The notes under the pieces are model-generated. The model was not told where the DNA came from. It did not search any database and saw nothing but the letters and a program-made list of their open reading frames with translations. A program made the position numbers and the translations under genes. 64,000 nt of DNA from Bradyrhizobium sp. Tv2a-2 (lineage in GTDB: Bacteria > Pseudomonadota > Alphaproteobacteria > Rhizobiales > Xanthobacteraceae): the NCBI RefSeq assembly GCF_000472425.1, contig NZ_AXAI01000014.1:161284-225283 (forward strand). The letters are read 5' to 3'. Positions 8,783-17,271 of the stretch are shown in pieces. The stretch's first letter is position 1. Each line of letters opens with the position of its first letter.

Positions 8783-8798
8783 GGCCTGCCCCTTCCCC

Positions 8799-11054
8799 TC
8801 ACACGAAATCGATGAACTTGTTGAAAGGCATTTCGCGGATGCGCTTTCCGGTCGCCGCAAATATCGCGTTGGCGAGCGCGGGCGCCGCGGGAGGAACGGG
8901 CGGCTCTCCGACGCCCCTCACCTTCGGATCGTTCTCGAGCCCGCGAACCTCGATGACCGGACACTGGTAGATCCGCATCGCCTCGTGGTGGTTGTAGTTG
9001 GTCTGCTGCACCGCACCGTTCGCGTAGGTGAGTTCGCAGTTGATCGCGTGGCCGAGGCCCCAGACGACGCCGCCCTGCACCTGGTTCTCGAAGTTGACGG
9101 GATCGACCACCTTGCCGACGTCGGCCGCGACCCAGACCCTGTCGATCCTGATGCCCTGGTCCGTCGCCGTCACTTCGACGACTTCGGCCACCGGCGTCCC
9201 GAAGGCCTCGACGAACGCCACGCCGCGCCCCTTGCCGCTACCGAGCGGCCCCTTCCAGTCCGACATCTCCGCGACCGTTTCCAGCACCTTGCGGTAGGTC
9301 GGAACCGTGCACATTGCGATGCGCGCCTTCATGGGATCGAGACCGGCCGCATGGATCAGCTCGTCGATGAAGCTTTCGGTGAAGAAGCCGGCCGAGGAGG
9401 CACCGACCGACCGCCAAGTTGTGCACGGCGACAACCCCTTCGCCTCGTAGCTCGTGCCCCGGAAATTCGGGATGTCGTAGTAGACGTTCCACAGGCCGGC
9501 GGCCAATTGGCCGTCGGGCCCTTTCGAGGGGATGAGCGAACGTTCGAGCAGCCCCTTCAGCGGGGCCGTCGACGCCACTTGCAGGTCGGCCGCGACGATC
9601 TTCCCCTTGTCGACGCTTCCCTTGTGTCGGGCGATCGCGATCTGGCGCGGAATGTCCTGGAGAAAATCCTCCTCGCGCGAAAAGACGATCTTGATCGGCG
9701 TTCCGCGCATTTGATTGGCGATCTCGGCCAGGACACGGACGTTCTCGAATTCGAGGCGGTGCCCGAAGCTTCCGCCGGTCCATTGATTGTGGAAGGTCAC
9801 CTGTTCCGGTTTGAGGCCGATGGCCGCGGCCGCGACGGCCTGTACGGACTGAGGGCTCTGATGGCCGACCCAGATTTCCATCCCCGCGTCGGTGACGATG
9901 GCCATGCCGTTGAGCGGCTCCAGAGGCTGATGCGCCACGTAGGGCGCGCGATACTCGGCCTCGACCGGCGTGCCGACCTTCAAGCCGGCTTCGACGTCGC
10001 CGACCTTCCGCCACTCCTTGCCCAGGAATTCGGGTTTGAACGACGCTTCCAGAATCTTCCAATGGTCGGCCTGCTCCGCGGGATACACCGAGGGCGCCCA
10101 CTGGCAATCGATGGCTTCGACCGCCTTCATGGCGTACCAGCTGTTCGTCGCGATCACGGCGACGCCGTTCTTGATTTCGAGGACCTTCTCGACCCCCGGC
10201 ATCAACCGAGCCTTGCTCGCGTCGTACGACTTCAGCGGCTGGCCCTTGTTGGGGTTCAGCTTGACGGAGGCGTACCTCATGCCGTCCATTTTCAGGTCAA
10301 TGCCGAACTTCAGCTCGCCCATGACCTTTGGCGGCACATCGAGGCGCATCATCGGCTTGCCGAGCAGTCGCCATTGCGATGGGTCGCGCGGCTTCGCGTC
10401 GAGCACCGGCGGGATCTTCGCCGCTTCCGCCGCGAGTTGGACATAGGGAATTGCGGTGCCGTCGGGCAGGACCACATGGCCGGACTTGGTGCGGATGTCG
10501 GCGACAGGAACGCCCGAACGCTTCGCCGCGGCGGCCTTCAACGTCTCGCGCGCGACGGCGCCGGCGACACGCAACTTTCCGTAGGTGTCCGGGACCGTGC
10601 TCGAGCCGCCCGTCATCTGCAGGCCGGACTTCCTGAGGTTTTCGAGCGCGGCGGCGCGGGCAGCTTCCGCGGCCGGGCTCTGGTCCGCCGCCACGAACGG
10701 CGCGAATTCGTCGGCGAATCCGGTATTGAAGTAGGCGGGGCTGGGTCCCGCGAACCGGACTTCGAACTGGCCGGGATCGAGGTCCATCTCCTCGGCGATC
10801 ATCATCGGCTGCACCGAGCCGACACCCTGGCCGATGTCGGCGTGTTGGGCGATCAGCGTTATTTTTTCCGGGCTTACCTCGACCCAAGGATTGAAGGTAA
10901 CGGAGTTCGGCCCGAGGCCGGCGGTCAACGGATTGCCAGCGGCGGCCGGAGCCGCCGGTTCGGCTTCGGCGTAGGAACCGAAAGCGATGCCGCCGGCGAA
11001 GGCGGCGGAGCCGAATACGAAAGCCCGACGAGAGACGCTCTGCAGCTCGCTCAT
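8799..11054 (-). CDS. iorB: molybdopterin-binding oxidoreductase, isoquinoline 1-oxidoreductase beta-type
   Basis: 751 residues. The N-terminus SRRAFVFGSAAFAGG is a twin-arginine signal, so the folded cofactor-loaded enzyme is exported to the periplasm. The body is the large subunit of the xanthine-dehydrogenase superfamily, IorB branch: HADIGQGVGSVQPM and QWTGGSFGHRLE are molybdopterin-cytosine-dinucleotide loops, and VRGVGEPPVPP near the C-terminus carries the active-site Glu. Family enzymes hydroxylate N-heterocycles or oxidise aldehydes. It starts 1 nt after the stop of the iron-sulfur subunit gene. The exact substrate is unknown. Confidence 0.85.
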   Translation of the reverse strand: MSELQSVSRRAFVFGSAAFAGGIAFGSYAEAEPAAPAAAGNPLTAGLGPNSVTFNPWVEVSPEKITLIAQHADIGQGVGSVQPMMIAEEMDLDPGQFEVRFAGPSPAYFNTGFADEFAPFVAADQSPAAEAARAAALENLRKSGLQMTGGSSTVPDTYGKLRVAGAVARETLKAAAAKRSGVPVADIRTKSGHVVLPDGTAIPYVQLAAEAAKIPPVLDAKPRDPSQWRLLGKPMMRLDVPPKVMGELKFGIDLKMDGMRYASVKLNPNKGQPLKSYDASKARLMPGVEKVLEIKNGVAVIATNSWYAMKAVEAIDCQWAPSVYPAEQADHWKILEASFKPEFLGKEWRKVGDVEAGLKVGTPVEAEYRAPYVAHQPLEPLNGMAIVTDAGMEIWVGHQSPQSVQAVAAAAIGLKPEQVTFHNQWTGGSFGHRLEFENVRVLAEIANQMRGTPIKIVFSREEDFLQDIPRQIAIARHKGSVDKGKIVAADLQVASTAPLKGLLERSLIPSKGPDGQLAAGLWNVYYDIPNFRGTSYEAKGLSPCTTWRSVGASSAGFFTESFIDELIHAAGLDPMKARIAMCTVPTYRKVLETVAEMSDWKGPLGSGKGRGVAFVEAFGTPVAEVVEVTATDQGIRIDRVWVAADVGKVVDPVNFENQVQGGVVWGLGHAINCELTYANGAVQQTNYNHHEAMRIYQCPVIEVRGLENDPKVRGVGEPPVPPAAPALANAIFAATGKRIREMPFNKFIDFV

Positions 11055-11055
11055 T

Positions 11056-11520
11056 TCACTTCTCCGCCATCTTCTTTGCCGAAGCCGCGTGGATCGCGGC
11101 GCGAATGCGCGGATAGGTTCCGCAGCGGCATAGATTGCCGGACATCACCTCGTTGATCTGTTCGTCCGTTGGCCTCGGGATCAGTTCAAGAAGCGAAATG
11201 GCCTGCATGATCTGGCCGGTCTGGCAATAGCCGCATTGCGGAACCTGGTGTTCGATCCAGGCCTGCAGAACCGGATGCTGGTCCTTGTTTCCCAACCCTT
11301 CGAGCGTGACGACCGACTTGCCCGAGAGGTCGCCGACGTGCGACTGGCAGGACCGAACAGCCGCTCCGTCGATCTGGACAGTGCAGGCGCCGCATTGCGC
11401 TACTCCGCAGCCGTATTTGGGACTCGTGATGCCGAGCTCGTCGCGCAACACCCACAGCAAAGGCATGTCGGGAACGACGTCGACCTGGCGCTTGATCCCA
11501 TTGACCGTGAGCTCGATCAT
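11056..11520 (-). CDS. iorA: [2Fe-2S] subunit, isoquinoline 1-oxidoreductase alpha-type
   Basis: 154 residues from MIELTVNGIKRQVDVVPDMP, with GGGAG as ribosome-binding site. The plant-type ferredoxin cluster motif CGVAQCGACTVQ is near residue 43 and the second cluster motif QCGYCQTGQI with NLCRCGTY near residues 100-140; these bind the two [2Fe-2S] centres that carry electrons from the molybdenum site. It is the first gene of iorA-iorB-cytochrome. It has no signal of its own and is probably exported with IorB. Confidence 0.9.
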   Translation of the reverse strand: MIELTVNGIKRQVDVVPDMPLLWVLRDELGITSPKYGCGVAQCGACTVQIDGAAVRSCQSHVGDLSGKSVVTLEGLGNKDQHPVLQAWIEHQVPQCGYCQTGQIMQAISLLELIPRPTDEQINEVMSGNLCRCGTYPRIRAAIHAASAKKMAEK

Positions 11521-11837
11521 GTCGATATCTCCCTTAGCGGATGTTGTTGTCCTCACTTCCAGAGCAGCTCTACCCCGAGCAACGTAACTTAGGCTTCTTT
11601 GGCTGCCAAGTGACGAAGCGCTCGCTCGCATGACATCGTAGACGTCGGCTTCTCGGACGAAGCGACCATTGTCCACTAATTGTGCAAAGACCCCACGCGT
11701 TGGTTCGCGATCAGACCTAACACGTTGATGCATTCATGCCGGCTTCTGGCGCTTCTCCGCCATACGACTGCAGCTGCCCGGTCGAGTTGTCAGTGCTCGC
11801 ACGCATCGAGCGACAGTCTGCTAGTCCCTCGCTGCTA
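11521..11837. other. intergenic stretch upstream of iorA, no gene seen
   Basis: It contains the iorA leader and a short direct repeat CTAGTCCCTCG near 11820-11840 at the edge of the decayed hydrolase-cyclase gene. No other coding or structural signal was found. Confidence 0.4.
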
Positions 11838-12137
11838 GTCCCTCGGCGGTAGCCGCGCTGCTCAGGATGGACAACGAGATCGATGCGCGGCACATTTTAC
11901 TGATGATCCGTACGCCCGCGCTCGTTCTGCACCGATCTGGAGATACCCGGGTCCCGATCGATGCGGGACGGTATTGCGCGAGTGCGCATCGGACTAAATA
12001 CGGGCGAAGTCGAATTGAAGGATGACGACATCGGCGGAATAGCGCTGAATATTGCCGCGCGCATCGCCGGAATTGCAGGACCGGGTTCAACTCTCGTGTC
12101 AAGCACAGTTAGGGATCTCTACCTCTCCCACTATTGA
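11838..12137 (+). pseudogene. decayed alpha/beta hydrolase-adenylate cyclase gene
   Basis: Two pieces in different frames overlap. Frame one (from about 11840) reads VAALLRMDNEIDARHILLMI then TPALVLHRSGDTRVPIDAGRY, the end of a hydrolase domain. Frame two (from about 11960 to the TGA at 12135) reads DGIARVRIGLNTGEVELKDD, then IGGIALNIAARIAGIAGPG and STLVSSTVRDL, the end of a class III cyclase domain. Rhizobial proteins with an N-terminal hydrolase and C-terminal cyclase contain both in this order, so this looks like one gene that lost its start and its middle. Confidence 0.7.
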
Positions 12138-12467
12138 AGAGTCCTCGCGACGCTCAGATTGGCGGCGAACGATGTAGAATGCCATTTTCGAGCGACGCCG
12201 GTGCAGCAGCGAGCCGGTGCAGCAGCGATGCGTCGCAGAGCTGCGCAGCAGCTCCCCGTCGGGCTGGTTTCGTCAGCAATTTCAGGGTGAGCGGACCGTC
12301 TGGCTGGCGACGCGGTGCAGATCGCACCGGTCTCCCGCCAAATTCCCTGCAGGACGACTGTGCGCTACATTGGGTCGCAGCGGCAACCGATCAAACCGGC
12401 TGCCGCTGCGGCCGGCACCTGTCAAGCACACGATCCTGCCCGAGCTCTGGCCAGCACCGGGTTTCGA
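12138..12467. other. stretch without supported gene at left edge of T3SS island
   Basis: Several frames are open but have arginine- and serine-rich composition typical of non-coding GC-rich DNA. A short local repeat GAGCCGGTGCAGCAGCG lies near 12210-12230. Nothing else was seen. Confidence 0.4.
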
Positions 12468-13103
12468 TTAGCCTTCCTCGTTCCAGGCTTTGTTTATCAA
12501 GTCTTGGGCTATTTTCGGATCGAGAGTGCCGCCCTCCGCGCTCGTTTCAATGTACTCCGCGGCTTCCTCGAAGGCCGGTTTTCCCGCCTCATGCGCCTCA
12601 TCTTTTTCAGCCCTGGCATTATTGATTAATTGGCTCGTTGGCGCGCCGCCAGATACCTCGTCCTGGAGAATATTCATATTGGCGCCCACAGATCCTAATT
12701 TCGTTTCCTTGTCGCTACCGCCATCGTAGTAGCCGTTATTCTGGCTATATAGGTAAGCCGTGCCAGCGATGACGGGCATATTCGTTAAGCCCGGCATCGC
12801 GTCCCTTATCGCGGCCCCCTCCAGGGCGCCCTGAGTCCCTTGCTGGCTATAAGTTCCGTCATCAAGACTCCTGACCATGTTATCTACAGCTATATTGGTA
12901 TTCTTATATTGCGGATCGTCTTTGATCAGAGCCTTTAACTCCCGGGCATCTTCCTCCAGCGTCTGCTTGCTGGTGCCATTCGCGGAAACATCGTCCATTG
13001 TCTTCTTGAATATTGCCGGGGCCGTTTCATCGCCATAACTCCTCGGCGAGTTCTCAAAACTCGCATAAGGTGTCTGCGTAATACTCGTAAAAGCATGGAC
13101 CAT
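12468..13103 (-). CDS. unrecognised protein, candidate T3SS-associated
   Basis: 211 residues from the ATG at 13103, which has GGAGAAGGA about 7 nt upstream; an earlier ATG at 13133 lacks this. The protein is hydrophilic, acidic, rich in Asn, Asp, Gly and Ser, has no cysteine and no signal peptide (start MVHAFTSITQTPYASFENSP). A Ser/Thr-rich N-terminus and the absence of a Sec signal are usual for type III substrates, and it lies at the edge of the T3SS island. This is inference by context; no family is recognised. Confidence 0.6.
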   Translation of the reverse strand: MVHAFTSITQTPYASFENSPRSYGDETAPAIFKKTMDDVSANGTSKQTLEEDARELKALIKDDPQYKNTNIAVDNMVRSLDDGTYSQQGTQGALEGAAIRDAMPGLTNMPVIAGTAYLYSQNNGYYDGGSDKETKLGSVGANMNILQDEVSGGAPTSQLINNARAEKDEAHEAGKPAFEEAAEYIETSAEGGTLDPKIAQDLINKAWNEEG

Positions 13104-13760
13104 GACGATTCCTTCTCCATCCGACGTCATCAAGCGTCCAATCGTTTTAGACTCGCAGATCGCATCGGCAATTCAATATTCGTTGATACCCGCCAGCAGC
13201 AGTTTGGCAAACGCCATACTGCTGAAGAGTCGGATCTACTGTGCCATCGAAATTTTCGGGCTTCTACATCCTGCTCCTCGTCGCAGCCATCGCCTGCAAG
13301 AGCCTCGGCGAGTCTGGCGACGACTATGGTGCCGCCGGAAAAGATAGAATGGTCGTCGCATTGCATTTCGCATGCAATTGCTTGTCCGCCTCAAAGCAAA
13401 GCATAGAGCGCGACGACTTTCTTGAATCGTCATCCCGCCGCAACATGGAGCATGATCTCCGCAAAGGCTTCGCGTTTATAATCACGTCCCTGGAGCATTT
13501 GCGGTTCTGATTGAATCAGAACCGGAGCTCTGGATTCTTGCTTTGACGCGTTTTCTTCACGCGAACCGGTCCCCACTTCGCTCGAAAACACTCTGGCATG
13601 CGTGCCAGGACCGCGGCAACAAACTGGACCTGCCCGCCATGAGACGCCCCCTTGTGTTCGTGCGTGTCGCCGTCTCCGTTACATCGGTAGGCGAATTGTG
13701 CTTGATGGGGACTCAAAGCCCGTCCAGTGTCGCGCTATTCACCCGGAGCAGCGAAGCAGC
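13104..13760. other. intergenic region with one dispersed repeat
   Basis: The divergent region between the 12.5-kb gene and the transglycosylase. It holds one copy of the dispersed repeat (13502-13595) and otherwise only short frames without ribosome-binding sites. Confidence 0.4.
13502..13595. repeat. dispersed repeat copy 1
   Basis: Contains the palindrome GGTTCTGATTGAATCAGAACC, then GAGCTCTGGATTCTTG, TTTGACGCGTTTTCTTCACG, CGAACCGGT and CACTTCGCTCGAAAAC. The same order of blocks occurs in five other places in the window. Such elements are dispersed in intergenic DNA of Bradyrhizobium and relatives. Confidence 0.85.
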
Positions 13761-14516
13761 ATGAACAGCACGTTAGACGCGCGTAGCTATCTTCAGAGCT
13801 ATCACGATCAGATCGAGGCGTTGGAGCGTGCTGCCAAGATCAACGACCCCGCTGGAGCACGCGCGTATGACGCCGCCCTGGAGCAGCAGTTCGATGCCGT
13901 CAAGGCGCAGGTGCTCGGGCCCGGACATGACGCTTGTCACCATTACGGCGGCGCTTCGACGGACGCCTCGGCTGGCCCAAACACCTTCGCGCGGAATACC
14001 GCGCAGAGTTCATCCAGCGACAATGCAGCCGCACCAGGCGGCTACTCGGTCTCTGGCGGCGGAGCGCAGTCGCTCAATCTGCCGGCTGGCGTACGGCCAT
14101 ACGCAGCGATGATTGATGCGGCCTCGCGTGCCACGGGTGTACCTGCAGTCATCATCGCAGCTCAGATCATGCAAGAGTCGGGCGGCGATAAGTTTGCGAA
14201 CTCGACAAACCCCGGAAATGGCAAGACCGACGTCGGCCTGTTGCAGGTGAATCCTGATACGTTTGCGGATCTGCAGCGCAAACATCCGGAGCTGCAAGGA
14301 GGATCGCTGAGCGATCCGGCCACGAATATTTCGGCGGGGGCCTATCTGATGAGCGATCTCCTGAACCAATACAACGGGAATGTGGATGACGCGTTGCGCG
14401 CTTACAATTCAGGAAGCGTTGACCTGTCCGATCCGAATATCGCGCCCGGCGGAATTGGCGATCCCAACTACGTTCGCTCCGTCAACGCTATCATCTCCAG
14501 TATGGAGACGGGATAG
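13761..14516 (+). CDS. T3SS-associated lytic transglycosylase
   Basis: 251 residues from MNSTLDARSYLQSYHDQIEA. The N-terminal 110 residues are a helical then Ser/Ala/Gly-rich linker without signal peptide. From about residue 120 an SLT (goose-lysozyme-like) domain follows: IIAAQIMQESGGDKFA contains the catalytic Glu, then VGLLQVNPDTFADL and a C-terminal ALRAYNSG motif. These enzymes cut peptidoglycan so the secretion apparatus can cross the wall, and many T3SS loci carry one. Lack of a Sec signal suggests export through the T3SS itself. Confidence 0.8.
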   Translation: MNSTLDARSYLQSYHDQIEALERAAKINDPAGARAYDAALEQQFDAVKAQVLGPGHDACHHYGGASTDASAGPNTFARNTAQSSSSDNAAAPGGYSVSGGGAQSLNLPAGVRPYAAMIDAASRATGVPAVIIAAQIMQESGGDKFANSTNPGNGKTDVGLLQVNPDTFADLQRKHPELQGGSLSDPATNISAGAYLMSDLLNQYNGNVDDALRAYNSGSVDLSDPNIAPGGIGDPNYVRSVNAIISSMETG

Positions 14517-14677
14517 CCTCTCCAGGCTTGATTGGGTTTGGCTCGTCGGGTCTCTGTTGCTTGACCACCGTTGATTGAGCTGGCACGCAAAGCCGCCGAC
14601 CCCGGTGGTCCAATTGAGAACGCGACAGACAAGGTCTTGACATCGACCGCGCAGCAGCGCACCTCGATTCGGATCTG

Positions 14678-14800
14678 TTCGCGATGTAAGCGACTTTTCG
14701 CGATGTAAGCGGCTTTTGTGAGGGCATGATAGGGACAGCCCGCCGTGAATACGTGGCGCCCCCAAAAGTAAATAATACGTGGCGCCCTCCAAAAGTAAAT
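14678..14800. repeat. two pairs of short tandem repeats, possible IS21-type end
   Basis: TTCGCGATGTAAGCGACTT (14678) is repeated with one change at 14697, and AATACGTGGCGCC...AAAAGTAAAT (14748) is repeated at 14774. Several short repeats near one end are typical of IS21-family termini. No transposase is present, so this would be a remnant. Confidence 0.35.
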
Positions 14801-14887
14801 TCTCCACCCTTATCTGCTGGGTCAGCGCGCGCAATTTCCGCCTCGATCGGCGGTCCGGCCTCCCCCGTCAATGCAGTTGGCAAGGCG

Positions 14888-14941
14888 CTAGAGAGCATTT
14901 CCGGTTCTGATTGAATCAGAACCGGGGCTCTGGATTCTTGT
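14888..14941. repeat. dispersed repeat copy 2, partial
   Basis: CTAGAGAGCATTTCC, the palindrome GGTTCTGATTGAATCAGAACC and GGGCTCTGGATTCTTG match one half of the repeat; the second half (CGCGTTTTCTTCACG...) is missing. Confidence 0.8.
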
Positions 14942-15020
14942 AATGACGGGCGTCATATTGCATCGCGCGTCGCGGCCCGTCCGTCAGGGAGGCGTTCAAA
15001 TCGAAGACGTGCCTGAATTT

Positions 15021-16709
15021 TCACTCCTGCTCGAGCAAGACCTCTTTGACCAGTCTGGTTGCGGTGTCGCGATCGACGTGTGCTAAGTCCGACAACCAGT
15101 AGCTTATATCGGACAACGAGCGCCCCTCATGATACTGTCCTAGCACCCATCTCACTCCGCGTGGCCCCAATACTGTTTCTACCGCTTCCTCTTTTTTATT
15201 GATGTCTTCAACAGCGTCGGATGGGAAATCGTCGGGGGCGGCGGGTCCGGCGGCGCGCTTCTTACCTGGGTTTCCAGTCTCCGGCTCGATGAACTCCATG
15301 CTCTCCTGCGGCTCAGGCGGGCCGGGAACGGGCGCGGTACTTGAGCCGGGAACGGGCGCGGTATCTGTGCCAATCCGAATCCGACGTTCCTTGGGTATAA
15401 TTTCAGGTGGCGTTGGCGTAACTCTCAGTTCTGGCGAGTTGCTCCGAGGCGCACCCGCCGACCCGCCCTCCTCCAACGGTTTTGACCGAGCCGTTGTGGC
15501 CGACGACGCGCGCGGACGCGTACCTGCAGGCTGTCCCATCACAGGTGGACTGCCCGGTACCCTTGACGGTGCAGTGTAGGCTCTATCGCGATTGGGGGTA
15601 TTCTGGGGTAAGCTCCCGGGGACAGCTAACCTGTCAGCTGACTTCATCTGCTCAGGCGATTCGACGAACGCGCCCTTAGTAAACGCGCCATTAGTAGGTG
15701 TCGCTGGCGTGACTATCAGTTTTGGCGACTTGCTCGGAGGCCCCTCCGACGGAGGAGGCTCCGTGCCCACCTCTAACGGCTTTAGCTTTAACTGTTGGCG
15801 CCCACCTACAGGCCGTCTCATTCCCGGTGACTTAGGCGAGCCTGCGCTCGCCGGTTTGATCTGCGACGGAGACTCGGCTGCCCGTATCTCAGGCGGCGAG
15901 CCGGGAACGGGCTTTGGTGTGGCCGGCGACTCCTCCGGCGCGGTGTCCGCGCGCTTCGGGCTTGGTGACGGACTCCGAGCTCCCAAAGGTACAGGTGCGC
16001 TGTTGCTTCTATTGACGACGAACTGTTGGTGGGGCGCACTTAACCTGCCCCCTTGGGGAATTAGGACCCCATGCCGGCGAGCTCGCTTTTCGGCGTTCGA
16101 TGAGATTGACGGAGTCGGCAGACTCAAAGCCCTGGTCTCCGCAGATGCATTCCCCAATACCATTGGGGGTGTGGCAACATGCTCTTCTTGCGATTCATCG
16201 AAGACCACCTTCTGAGACGTAGCTGACCCTGGCGGCGTGAGTGTCAGTTCTGGCGCATTCTGCAGAGACGATGCGGATTGGCCCTGCGACGGAGACTCGG
16301 TTGCCCGTATCTCAGGCGGCGAGCCGGGAACGGGCTTTGGTGTGGCCCGCGACTCCTCCGGCGCGGTGTCCGCGCGCCTCGGGCTTGATGGCGGACTCCG
16401 AGGTCCCACAGGTGCAGGTGCGCTGTTGCGTCTATTGGGGACGAACTGTTGGTGGGGCACACTTAACCTGCCCCCTTCGGGAATTCGGACCCCATGCCGG
16501 CGAGCTCGCTTTTCGGCGTCCGATGAGATTGACGGAGGCGGCAGACTCAAAGCCCTGGTCTCCGCAGATGCGGCCCCCGGAAGCCCAAGCTGGTGGCTCC
16601 GTTCAAGCTCAGTCCCGAACTCATCTTCGCCTTCGCGGGGCGCACTCGTCATCGAGGCATCAGCCTCATGGACTCCGTCACCTGACGCTGCTCGACCGAT
16701 TGCAGGCAT
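15021..16709 (-). CDS. proline-rich protein with duplicated segment, candidate T3SS effector
   Basis: 562 residues. About residues 50-140 and 190-285 are two near-identical copies starting ETRALSLP.PSIS and carrying EKRARRHGV, PHQQFV.NR and ADTAPEES.ATPKPVPGSPP. The middle is Pro/Ser-rich with repeated VTPTPPE and PGSPP motifs, probably disordered. The C-terminal 70 residues look folded: ETVLGPRGVRWVLGQYHEGR then SLSDISYWLSDLAHVDRDTA. There is no signal peptide or membrane segment. Disordered Pro-rich repeats, possible SH3/WW-type ligands, are common in host-targeted effectors, and the T3SS location supports this. No family is recognised. Confidence 0.65.
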   Translation of the reverse strand: MPAIGRAASGDGVHEADASMTSAPREGEDEFGTELERSHQLGLPGAASAETRALSLPPPSISSDAEKRARRHGVRIPEGGRLSVPHQQFVPNRRNSAPAPVGPRSPPSSPRRADTAPEESRATPKPVPGSPPEIRATESPSQGQSASSLQNAPELTLTPPGSATSQKVVFDESQEEHVATPPMVLGNASAETRALSLPTPSISSNAEKRARRHGVLIPQGGRLSAPHQQFVVNRSNSAPVPLGARSPSPSPKRADTAPEESPATPKPVPGSPPEIRAAESPSQIKPASAGSPKSPGMRRPVGGRQQLKLKPLEVGTEPPPSEGPPSKSPKLIVTPATPTNGAFTKGAFVESPEQMKSADRLAVPGSLPQNTPNRDRAYTAPSRVPGSPPVMGQPAGTRPRASSATTARSKPLEEGGSAGAPRSNSPELRVTPTPPEIIPKERRIRIGTDTAPVPGSSTAPVPGPPEPQESMEFIEPETGNPGKKRAAGPAAPDDFPSDAVEDINKKEEAVETVLGPRGVRWVLGQYHEGRSLSDISYWLSDLAHVDRDTATRLVKEVLLEQE

Positions 16710-17271
16710 GTTGTCATCTTCTTCCTGGTAATTCGACGAAGGACATCAGTCTTCCGCCGTCAACGCATTGCTTGAATGCCGAAGAGGACTGACACGGCCA
16801 TCGCCGCAGCCTGAGCCCAATCCGCCAACTCAACGCGCAACGACAATCTCCTGTGTTGCTGTTTGCTGTCAAAGCAAAAGGGATTGCGTTTGTAACCCTT
16901 GAACCGCGCCACGGCGGTCGCCACCCGCGTATTGATCCGGCGGATGAACGTCGAATGCGCGCGCCACGCATCCGCGGCCAACTGCTCACGCCCGGGCGAG
17001 ATCGCGCAGTCAAGGCGACACGCGGTGGTTGGATCGAAGGCTTCGGCCATTTTCACGATGTCCGCAGCAGCGCGGTCACGATGCCCGTCGAGGCGGGCCA
17101 GCACGCCCCAGAAATCCGGTCGTTCACAAGAGCCGCTTCGTTTCAGATGCAACGGCAATTTCGTTGATTGGCGCAAATTGAGAGCTTAGCGTATGCAAAC
17201 GAGCCTAACGCGGCGACGAGGCTTGCTTTATGCTCAATACGGATCGAGCCGCTTGTCTGGAGGGTGCGAAA
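16710..17271. other. intergenic region between two effector candidates
   Basis: A minus-strand frame at 16760-17176 (138 codons) ends in a hydrophobic stretch WAQAAAMAVSVLFGIQAM but lacks a clear ribosome-binding site and recognisable family, so I do not call it. The region also holds the divergent promoters of the flanking genes. Confidence 0.35.

Larger units (their letters stand above)
14517..15020. other. intergenic region with IS-end-like repeats
   Basis: No gene was supported. It holds two tandem repeat pairs (14678-14715 and 14748-14800) and a short copy of the dispersed repeat (14888-14941). Confidence 0.4.

Noticed and set aside
8328..11156. 942-codon open frame on the plus strand
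   Set aside because: It lies antisense to the iorB gene and cytochrome-like gene; its Arg/His/Asp-rich sequence has no domain, whereas the minus strand encodes clear families.
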